Of a stretch of DNA of 64,000 nt, positions 1-8,200 are shown piece by piece. Every line of letters starts with the position of its first letter. Position 1 is the stretch's first letter. Made by a program: the position numbers and the translations under genes. This DNA is from Sulfuricaulis sp. (GTDB lineage Bacteria > Pseudomonadota > Gammaproteobacteria > Acidiferrobacterales > Sulfurifustaceae): assembly GCF_024653915.1 (NCBI RefSeq), contig NZ_JANLGY010000005.1:124001-188000 (forward strand), read 5' to 3'. Below the pieces are notes generated by a model. It saw only the letters and a list, made by a program, of their open reading frames with translations. It was not told the origin of the DNA and made no database searches.

Positions 1-1239
1 GCCGTAGGCATAAAAGCGATTGGGATTGGCGTCCGGCGCCTGCTGCGGATCGGGAAAGGTGCAGGTTTCGGCGAAAGCGAGCGGTTCGAAATGCATGCCC
101 GGAGCATTCAGGTTTTCATCCGGACGGCGATCGGTGTGCACGCGGTAGAAGCCGCCGATCACGTAACGGTCGATCATGTAAACCACCGGTTCGGCCACGG
201 CGTTTTTGGCGCCCCAGGTCTCGAAGGTATACACACCCTCCTGCACCATGACGTCATGCACGGCCTGGCCTTCTTTAAGATGAGACATTTTGTTTCGCTG
301 TTTGCGATTGAGCGAGCGCACCTCGTCGGCGCTTTTTACCGTCATGATGGCCATGCCGTAAGTGCCGGCATCGGCTTTCACGATGGCGAAGGGTTCCTGC
401 TCAATGCCGTAATCGCGGTATTTCACGCGCAGCTCGGCCAGCACCTCATCGACATAATTGGCCAGGCAATCCTCGCCTTCGCGTTTTTCGAAATTGATTT
501 TTCCGCATTTGCGAAACACCGGATTCATCAGCCACGGATCCAGGTGCACGATGTCAGAAAATTCCTTGACGATCTGCTGATAATGCGCGAAGTGTTTGGA
601 CTTGAGTCGTTTCCACCAACCGAGCGACGCCGGCGGAACCAGCGGTTTCTCAAGATTATCCAGAATGGCTGGCAACCCGCCCGACAGATCATTGTTGAGC
701 AGCACGAAACAGGGATCGAAACCAGCCACGGTGACCTTGTTGCTCTCCCGAATCAACGGTTCGAGCGTAAGGCGACGGCCCGAGGGCAATTCGATGATTC
801 TGGATTCGCGCACATCGGGCAGCAGGGACCCCACACGTACGCGCAGGCCAGCCAGGGTCAGGATTTCGACGAGAGCGGCAAGGCTTTCAAAGTAGTAGGT
901 GTTGCGCGTGTGATTTTCCGGGATGACCAGCACGCCGCCGGCGCTGGGGCAAATGCGTTCGAGTGCCGCCTGTACCGCCTGCACGGCGAGTGACTGGAAT
1001 GCCGGATTGAGATTATTGAAACCGCCCGGAAACAGGTTGGTATCCACCGGCGCCAGCTTGAAGCCGGCGTTGCGCAGATCAACGGAACAATAGAAGGGGG
1101 CGGGGGTCTGCTGCCACTGGGAACGGAACCAGCGTTCGATGCCGGCCTGGTTCTGCAACAGATGGGCCTCGATTTCCAGCAGCGGCCCGGTCAGGGCCGT
1201 GGTCAGATGCGGAACGGCCGTCCAAGATTCATTACCCAT
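1..1239 (-). CDS. gshA: glutamate-cysteine ligase, acidithiobacillus type (partial, 3' end outside window)
   Basis: First enzyme of glutathione synthesis, joining glutamate and cysteine with ATP in the cytoplasm. Translating the minus strand from the ATG whose complement ends at base 1239 gives an uninterrupted frame of 413 codons to the window edge, beginning MGNESWTAVPHLTTALTGP. Segments such as PVDTNLFPGGFNNLNP, VIPENHTRNTYYFESL and IVKADAGTYGMAIMTVKS are what I recall for the gshA family first annotated in Acidithiobacillus (TIGR02049), which is unrelated in sequence to E. coli GshA. The C-terminus is missing only because the window ends. It is divergent from the pil-chp operon. The family call rests on remembered motifs; the coding frame itself is clear. 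Confidence 0.88.
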   Translation of the reverse strand, partial: MGNESWTAVPHLTTALTGPLLEIEAHLLQNQAGIERWFRSQWQQTPAPFYCSVDLRNAGFKLAPVDTNLFPGGFNNLNPAFQSLAVQAVQAALERICPSAGGVLVIPENHTRNTYYFESLAALVEILTLAGLRVRVGSLLPDVRESRIIELPSGRRLTLEPLIRESNKVTVAGFDPCFVLLNNDLSGGLPAILDNLEKPLVPPASLGWWKRLKSKHFAHYQQIVKEFSDIVHLDPWLMNPVFRKCGKINFEKREGEDCLANYVDEVLAELRVKYRDYGIEQEPFAIVKADAGTYGMAIMTVKSADEVRSLNRKQRNKMSHLKEGQAVHDVMVQEGVYTFETWGAKNAVAEPVVYMIDRYVIGGFYRVHTDRRPDENLNAPGMHFEPLAFAETCTFPDPQQAPDANPNRFYAYG

Positions 1240-1602
1240 GGTTCCCTGGCTCGTGCGTCATAAATCACCTTGACCCCATGGTAGCCGATTGGTTCTGCCC
1301 ACGGTATTCCCGGGATGCGGGCAGGATACCTGCTGACATCTGGCCATTATTGCGCATGTTTCGGGGACTAGACCGGGAAGGGGTCCTTGGCGAAGGGATT
1401 TCGAGCACCCGCCGAAGCATGGACTATATTGTGTAGGGTACGACTGCGGGCGGTATGTGCATGGATTTCATGGAGAATTTGTGCTACCAAATCATTGGTG
1501 TAGCAAAATAACTGCAGAAATCACATCACAAACCGATTCATTTCCGCGCGGTCGGGCAGCATACAGCGTCCACCAGGCAGGATGTCGGCGAGGGTAGCGC
1601 AC
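1240..1602. other. intergenic region between gshA and pilG
   Basis: About 360 bases with no convincing gene on either strand. It separates two divergent units and so should carry both promoters. A TATATT hexamer near 1427 could be a -10 box for the pil-chp operon, but I see no good -35 partner at the right distance, so no promoter is claimed. Confidence 0.5.
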
Positions 1603-1968
1603 GTGAGCATCAAAGTAATGATTATCGATGACAGCAACACCATCCGGCGAACAGCCGAGGCGTTGCTGAAGAAGGCCGGTTATGAAGTTTTTACCGCCGC
1701 GGACGGATTCGAGGCGATGTCGATGATTACTGACAATCTTCCGGACATCATCTTTGTGGACATCATGATGCCGCGGCTGGACGGCTATCAGACCTGTCAG
1801 CTGATCAAGAACAACAAGAAATTCCGGGACACGCCGGTGATCATGTTGTCCAGCAAAGACGGGTTGTTCGATCGCGCGCGCGGACGCATCGCCGGGTCGG
1901 AGGAGCATGTGAACAAGCCTTTTACCCAGGAAGAACTGATCGACGTCATCAACAAGTACGTGCACTGA
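1603..1968 (+). CDS. pilG: response regulator PilG
   Basis: Single-domain CheY-like receiver that takes phosphate from ChpA and promotes type IV pilus extension in the Pil-Chp pathway. The 121 residues form one receiver domain: acidic pair D9-D10, phospho-acceptor D53 in FVDIMMPRLDG, and conserved lysine K105 in NKPF. VIDDSxTIRRTAE, FVDIMMPRLDGYQTC and VIMLSSKDGLFD match Pseudomonas PilG closely. I prefer the GTG at 1603 because GCGAGGG lies eight bases upstream; an in-frame ATG at 1582 would add seven residues not expected for the family. It is the first gene of pilGHIJ-chpA. Confidence 0.92.
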   Translation: MSIKVMIIDDSNTIRRTAEALLKKAGYEVFTAADGFEAMSMITDNLPDIIFVDIMMPRLDGYQTCQLIKNNKKFRDTPVIMLSSKDGLFDRARGRIAGSEEHVNKPFTQEELIDVINKYVH

Positions 1969-2025
1969 TCGGGACGAATCGACAAGAGCGGAAATTTTTT
2001 AATAACGCAGTGAATGGAGCGGTCT

Positions 2026-2388
2026 ATGGCCATAAAAAATGTTTTGATCGTGGATGATTCGGCGACGGATTCTCATATTCTGGGTGAGATGCTCAAGAAA
2101 AACGGTTACACCGTTACGACCGCGATCAGCGGTGAGGAAGGTATCGCCAAGGCTAAAAAAGATAAGCCCGATTTGATTCTGATGGATATTGTGATGCCGG
2201 GCATGAGCGGTTTTGAGGCCACGCGCGCCATCTCCAAGGACCCAATGACTTCAGCCATACCGGTCATCGTCTGTTCCACCAAGGGGCAGGAGACCGACAA
2301 GGCGTGGGGATTGCGCCAGGGGGCCAAGGATTACATCGTCAAGCCTATTGGGGAAAAGGTATTGATGGAGAAGATCAGGGCACTCTAA
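2026..2388 (+). CDS. pilH: response regulator PilH
   Basis: Second stand-alone receiver of the Pil-Chp system; in Pseudomonas PilH acts against PilG and is linked to pilus retraction and phosphate drain. The protein has 120 residues with D10-D11, phospho-acceptor D54 in LMDIVMPGMSG and K106 in YIVKPIG. The start at 2026 (MAIKNVLIVDDS) is chosen over the in-frame ATG at 2014 because TGGAG overlaps that earlier codon and sits six bases before 2026. pilI begins four bases after the stop, so the genes are co-transcribed. Confidence 0.92.
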   Translation: MAIKNVLIVDDSATDSHILGEMLKKNGYTVTTAISGEEGIAKAKKDKPDLILMDIVMPGMSGFEATRAISKDPMTSAIPVIVCSTKGQETDKAWGLRQGAKDYIVKPIGEKVLMEKIRAL

Positions 2389-2391
2389 GCC

Positions 2392-2934
2392 ATGGCTCAG
2401 ACACGACAGGACCCGTTCGAACTGCTGCGCAAGATGCAGCAGGAAAGTCTGGAAAACGCCCCCGGACTTCCGCAGGAAGTCGAGGTTACCAAGCTGTGGT
2501 CCGGTGTCGGATTCCGGGTGGGTGAGATCATGCTGGTGACACCGCTGGACAACGTGCTCGAAATTCTCCCACCGTTGCCGATGACGCCGGTGCCGAGTGT
2601 GAAGCCATGGCTGAAGGGCGTGGCCAACGTGCGTGGGAACCTGATTACGATCGTCGACTTGCCGGAGTATTACGGCAAGCCATCGGTATTCATGGATGAC
2701 AAGGCGCGGATGCTCATCATGAATGTGCCGGGTCTGAATGCAGGATTGCTGGTGAACGAGGTGCTGGGTTTGCGGCACTTCGACGAGGACCTGGAGCGCC
2801 AGGATCTGTCCGGGTTGGATGATCCGGTGCTGGTCCAATTGAACGGCGCGTTTCTGCGCGACAACGTGCTGTGGGGGGTTTTCGACATGAGGTCGCTGGC
2901 AGAAAGCCCCACGTTCCGGCATGTCGCGGCATGA
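2392..2934 (+). CDS. pilI: CheW-like coupling protein PilI
   Basis: Adaptor of 180 residues that should couple the receptor PilJ to the kinase ChpA at the membrane array. The CheW fold starts near residue 38 (GVGFRVGEIMLVTPLDNVLEILP), with VKPWLKGVANVRGNLITIVDL as the typical CheW core and LLVNEVLGLRHF in the second half. Length and position between pilH and pilJ match the order in Pseudomonas. The N-terminal 35 residues are polar and probably flexible. About 80 bases separate it from pilJ. Confidence 0.92.
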   Translation: MAQTRQDPFELLRKMQQESLENAPGLPQEVEVTKLWSGVGFRVGEIMLVTPLDNVLEILPPLPMTPVPSVKPWLKGVANVRGNLITIVDLPEYYGKPSVFMDDKARMLIMNVPGLNAGLLVNEVLGLRHFDEDLERQDLSGLDDPVLVQLNGAFLRDNVLWGVFDMRSLAESPTFRHVAA

Positions 2935-3017
2935 GTGGCGGACGGTATTTCCGGGATGGCTCTGTTTCGGAGTGTTTGAATTTCTTTACAGATATCAGTT
3001 AGAGATGAGGTGACAGT

Positions 3018-5156
3018 ATGGCTAGAAAAAATTCTTCCCAAGATGGCATGATGGATCAGCCTTCCGAGGACATTATCGACCTCTCGGACGGCACATCTTC
3101 CACGCCACCGGCAGACGAGTTTGTCGAGGTCGGCAAGTCGGGGTCGGCCATGATGTCCGGCGGGATCATGAGCATGTTCACCGGCCTGCCCTTCCTGCTG
3201 GGCGGCATGGTGATCGCCATGATCGCCATGATCTGGTTGCTGGTGGTCAACGCCCAGCGGTCCGAGCGTGAATCCAAATACATCGAACAATCTTCGCAAT
3301 TGTTGATGTTGTCGCAGCGCCTGGCCAAGGACGCCCGTGAGGCCGTCGTGGGCCAGGCGACCGCCTTCAAGACGCTCAAGGACTCGCGTGACAAGTTCGA
3401 TGCCATCGTCACCTCGCTGCGTGACGGTAACCCCGGCCAGGGCATATCGCCGAGCCCGCCGGACATTGCCGAAGGCCCATTGAAGGAAATCATCAAGCTG
3501 TGGTCACCCAAGCCGAACGAGGGTTTGCGCGCGCAGGTCGATCAGATTCTGTCGCTGGAAAAATCCCTGTTCAACATGCACGACTCGGTGATGGCCATCA
3601 ACCAGATGAGCCCGATGTTGCTGACGGTTTCCGATGAAATCGTGGAACTCGGCGCCAAGGCCGGACTGAAACAGGATCAGCTTTATCTCGCCAGCCGCCA
3701 GGGCATGTTATCGCAACGCATCGCCAAGGACGTCAACCTGTTCTCACAGGGTGGCAACGAAGCCGCGGTGGCGGCGGCACAGTTCGGCAAGGACGCCAGG
3801 CTCTTCAAGGAGTCCGACGATAAATTGCGCAAGGCCGCACCGCCCGCTGTGCGCGAGAAGCTCGATGAATCCGCCGCCATCTTCGGCGAGATCAACAACC
3901 ACGTCGAAGGCATTCTGGGCAACGCCGCCGAGCTGTTCGTTTCCCAGCGCGCCAGCCAGACCGTGTTCGATCAATCCGACCCGATGCTGAAGAAGTCGAC
4001 GGAATTGGTGGATGCCTACTCGAAACTGACCGAGCAGCGTGCCGGTATCCGTACCTTCATTTTCGTTGCCGGTTTTGCCTCGATGCTTTTCCTGTTCCTG
4101 TTGGCTCGCAAGCTGATCGCGGACGCCCGCGACCGCGCGCGCCAGAGCTCGGACCAGAACCGCCAGAGCCAGGACGCCATTCTGAAATTGCTCGATGAAA
4201 TGGGCGACCTCGCCGACGGCGATCTCACGATCCAGCCCGAGGTAACCGAGCAGATTACGGGCGCGATCGCGGACTCGATCAACTACGCGGTGCGCGAAAT
4301 GCGCAACCTGGTCGTGCGCATCAAGAACGCCGCGCAACAGGTGGCCGTGGCTTCCGAACATTCGAGGCAGACCGCCACCGAACTGACCGAAGCCGCGTTG
4401 CGGCAAGCGGCGCAGATCACCGAGGCCACCGGCAAGATGGTGGCCATGGCGCGCTCGATGGAAGACATGTCCATGAGTGCCGAACGTTCCGCGGAAGTAG
4501 CGCAAGGATCGGTGGCTACCGCCAAGCGCGGCGCCGCGGCGGTGCAGGATACGATCACGGGCATGGATGGCATGCGCGAGCAGATTCAGGAGACCGCCAA
4601 ACGTATTAAGCGTCTCGGCGAATCGTCGCAGCAAATCGGTGAAATCGTGGAACTGATCAACGACATTGCCGAGCAGACCAACATTCTTTCATTAAACGCC
4701 GCGATTCAGGCGGCCATGGCGGGCGAGGCGGGACGCGGCTTCGCGGTGGTGGCGGACGAAGTACAACGATTGGCGGAACGCTCAGCCGAAGCGACCAAAC
4801 AGATCGCCGATCTCGTGAAAACCATTCAGGCCGACACCAACGAAGCGGTGGCCTCGATGGAGCAGGCGACTAATGGCGTGGTGCAGGCAACCCGCCTGGC
4901 CGATGCCGCGGGACAGGCGCTGGGCGAGATCGAATCGGTGTCCGAACAACTTTCCAGCCTGATTGTAAATATTGCACGCGATGCCCAACGGCAATCCCAG
5001 ACAGCGACCGACGTATCGGGAAGCATGGCGAAAATTCAGGAAACCACCACGCTGACCTCCTCGGGCAGCCGGCAAACGGCGGAAGCCATCGGCAAGCTCT
5101 CCGATCTGGCGCGCGAGCTGCAGGCCTCCGTGGCGGGTTTCAAGCTGCCGGCATAG
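3018..5156 (+). CDS. pilJ: type IV pilus methyl-accepting chemotaxis protein PilJ
   Basis: Membrane receptor of the Pil-Chp array, 712 residues. An acidic cytoplasmic N-terminus is followed by a transmembrane segment at about 56-78, a periplasmic part with two PilJ-type repeats ([17 protein letters not shown] and [19 protein letters not shown]), a second membrane segment at about 341-363, a HAMP region, and a signalling domain whose hairpin tip near residues 551-575 reads [40 protein letters not shown]-type conservation is seen just after the tip as [28 protein letters not shown] lies upstream of the start. No receptor methyltransferase or methylesterase gene follows, unlike Pseudomonas. Confidence 0.93.
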   Translation: MARKNSSQDGMMDQPSEDIIDLSDGTSSTPPADEFVEVGKSGSAMMSGGIMSMFTGLPFLLGGMVIAMIAMIWLLVVNAQRSERESKYIEQSSQLLMLSQRLAKDAREAVVGQATAFKTLKDSRDKFDAIVTSLRDGNPGQGISPSPPDIAEGPLKEIIKLWSPKPNEGLRAQVDQILSLEKSLFNMHDSVMAINQMSPMLLTVSDEIVELGAKAGLKQDQLYLASRQGMLSQRIAKDVNLFSQGGNEAAVAAAQFGKDARLFKESDDKLRKAAPPAVREKLDESAAIFGEINNHVEGILGNAAELFVSQRASQTVFDQSDPMLKKSTELVDAYSKLTEQRAGIRTFIFVAGFASMLFLFLLARKLIADARDRARQSSDQNRQSQDAILKLLDEMGDLADGDLTIQPEVTEQITGAIADSINYAVREMRNLVVRIKNAAQQVAVASEHSRQTATELTEAALRQAAQITEATGKMVAMARSMEDMSMSAERSAEVAQGSVATAKRGAAAVQDTITGMDGMREQIQETAKRIKRLGESSQQIGEIVELINDIAEQTNILSLNAAIQAAMAGEAGRGFAVVADEVQRLAERSAEATKQIADLVKTIQADTNEAVASMEQATNGVVQATRLADAAGQALGEIESVSEQLSSLIVNIARDAQRQSQTATDVSGSMAKIQETTTLTSSGSRQTAEAIGKLSDLARELQASVAGFKLPA

Positions 5157-5187
5157 TGTCGGGGCGGCGTTCCGCCGTACCGATCCA

Positions 5188-5212
5188 TCCCCTCCCGAGA
5201 AGCGGGAGAGGG
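5188..5212. repeat. CTCCCG-type intergenic inverted repeat
   Basis: CTCCCG and CGGGAG face each other across five bases between pilJ and chpA. Similar C/T-rich hairpins occur at 35005, 39657 and 46667, so this belongs to a dispersed class of short inverted repeats rather than to this operon alone. Confidence 0.45.
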
Positions 5213-5237
5213 AGTTGGACAGAGGCATTATTTAAGG

Positions 5238-8200
5238 ATGAGCACGCACAGCAAAGTTGACCTGAGCACGCTGGGTTGGGTCAAGACCGAGATCGACGAG
5301 ACGCTGAAACAAGCGCGTCTCGCGCTCGAATCGTTCGCGGAAAATCCCTCCGACAAGACGCGCCTGCGTTTCTGCATCACCCATTTGCATCAGGTGGTGG
5401 GCACGTTGCTCATGGTCGAGCTCGACGGGGCCGCCATGCTCGCCAAGGAAACGGAAGCGCTCGCCGACGACGTCATCAACGACAAGGTCACGCCCGATTC
5501 CCGGGCCCTCGACGCCCTGACACGCGGCATCCTGACGCTGCCTGACTATCTTGCACGGTTGCAGGCGGGCCAGTTAGACGTTCCGCTCAAGCACATCGGG
5601 CTCATGAACGAAATACGCGCGGTGCGAAAGGCCACGCCTATTTCGGAGCTCGAGCTTTTCTCTCCTGATCTGTCAGTGCGTCCGCCGCCCTCGGAAAGCC
5701 CCGCGGAAAAACTGGCGGAAGGCGAATATCGCGATCTGGCCAAACAGCTCCGCGGCGGGTTCCAGCCGGCGTTGCTTGACTGGCTGCGCGACACCTCGAA
5801 CAAGCATCCGCTGCAGAAAATTACGGAAATATTCGAGCAATTACAGACCCGGTCGGGCGCATCCATTCTCGAGCAGTTGTTTTGGGTTACTGGCGGATTC
5901 CTCGAGGCCATGATGGAGGCGGGACTGGACGTCATCCCCGAGCGCAAGAAATTGTTTGCGCGACTCGATCAACAAATCAAGAAAATCATTGACGGCGCGG
6001 ACAAGTCGACCGTGCGTATTGCTTCCGAGGATTTAACGCGCGCACTCCTGTGGGAGGTGGCGCAGGCCAAATCCCAGGGTGCCCGGGTCACGCAGCTGAA
6101 GCGCGCCTTCGACCTTGAGTTCCTGTTGTCCGGAGATACCGCCGAGTCGTCCGCGGGGGCGTCCGATTTGCCCACACCCGAGGCGCTGGCTTCGGTGTCC
6201 ACGGCGCTCGGCAAGGAGATCGAGGCGGCGCAGGATGTGATGTCCACCTACTTCGACCCGGAGAGCCGCGGCACGACTTCGCTCGAGCCGCTGCTGGAGT
6301 CGTTCCACAAAATGTCGGGTACCCTCGACATGCTGAATGTGCCAATGTTGAAGGCACTGGTGGATGAGTTATCGCTGACCTGTCGTGCCGTCATCGACAA
6401 CAAGATTACGAACCCTGAAGCCATTTCCATGCCGATGGCCGAAGCGCTGCTCATGGTGGAAAGCAGCACCCGGGACATCAGCCGTTCGGCCACCGATTGG
6501 AAAAAGCAGATTGAGGAAGCCATCCGGCATCTTCATGGCCTGCATTCGCCGGATGAGGCCAATGTCATGCCGGCGTCGGACGGTCTGGAAGTATCGGATG
6601 CCGAGCTTACGGAGTCTGATTATAAACAATTGCTGAGCGTGGTAGCCGGCGAAGTCGGCATCAATTTGAGCCGTATCGAGGAGTCGCTCGAAGCCTTCGC
6701 CGCCGATGTCTCGCGCGTGGAGTCGCTGGATGAAGCGCCGCAACTGCTCTCCCAGATACTCGGGGCAATGCAGATTCTTGGCCAGACACGTGCCGCCGAG
6801 CTGGTGGAGGCCACCAAAGGTTATGTGGATCATATCCGTCACGGCACGCTCGTGGCAGACAGCGCGATCATGGACGGTCTTGCGGTGTCCGTGGGAACGA
6901 TCGGTGCCTATGTCGAGGGTTTGCGCGCCGAGCGGCCAAACCTGGACACCCTGATCGATTCGGCGCTCAAGGAAATGGAAACAGCTCTGGCCAGTGGTCA
7001 TGGCCGGCAACGTGACCCGGCACTGCTGATCGACGGTGTTCGTTTGAGCCTCGAATCCTGGCTCGATGACCGCGAGAACGAGGCCGCGCTCGAGACGCTC
7101 ACGCAGCAGATGGAGGAGCTCACTCAGTTGGCGCAGGAGCAGGGACAGAAGAAAATAACGCGCATCAGTTCGGAAATGAACCATTTGCTGACATTGATGG
7201 CGCCGGATCCGTCGCGCGTGTCGGAAGAGATTGTTGAAACCCTGAAACAGTCATTTACCGCCATGTCGACCCTGGCCGGGCGCCGCATGACCTTGCGCAC
7301 TGTCGCGCATGACGCACACGAACCGGAACCCAGGTTCGAAGTCGAAAAGCGGCCACCCCCACAGGTTGTGTCGAAGAAAAAGGCGCCTGCGCCGCCGGCC
7401 GCGCCATCGGTTGCCCCATCACGCCCCGCGGCAGACGCGGAATTCGATGCCGAGATCATGGAGATCTTTGTCGAAGACGCGCGCGAGGTGCTCGAGAACA
7501 TCCGCAATAAATTTGTTGTCTGGCGCGAGGACACTGAAAACCAGAATGCCCTGACTGAACTGCGCCGCGGTTTCCACACGCTCAAGGGCAGCGGTCGCAT
7601 GGTGGGTGCCAGCGAGGTGGCGGAGCTTGCCTGGGACGTGGAAAATGTGCTGAACCGAATTCGCGAGGGCAAGATCTCCCCGTCCGCGGCGATTATCGAT
7701 CTCATGCAACAAACTCAGGACGCGCTCCCGCGCCTGGTTGATGTGCTGGCAGGCGGGCCACCGCACGGTATTGATGTGGAAGCCATGCGTGAGAATGCCC
7801 GCGCCCTCGCGCAACCGGGTGGGGTGCCAGTCGTGCCCATGACACAAGCGGCCGGTGAGAGCCAGCCGGCGAGTGAGGCGTCGCCGGACGAAACAGGCGA
7901 TCTACCGAAGCTCGAAAGCACATTGCTGGAAATTTTCACCGCCGAGGCCCTTGGCAATCTGGACAACATACGTCAGCAGATCGCGAATTGTCGCGAGGAT
8001 GGCGGCACGTGTTTTGTGACGGAATCTTTTTTCCGTTCGGCGCACACGTTGCAGGGTAACGCGCGTTCACTGGGTCTTCAGGTCATGGCGGATTCCTGCG
8101 CGGAAAATGAAAAGCTGTTGCACGCTCTCAAGAGCGAAAACATGCCGCTGAATGATACCTATCTGGATCTGGCGAGCCGGTTTGAGGGCTGTGTCAGACG

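Noticed and set aside
91-993. 300-codon open frame on the plus strand
   Set aside because: Antisense to gshA, whose minus-strand translation has recognisable family motifs; His-rich, low-complexity translation typical of a reverse frame of GC-rich coding DNA.
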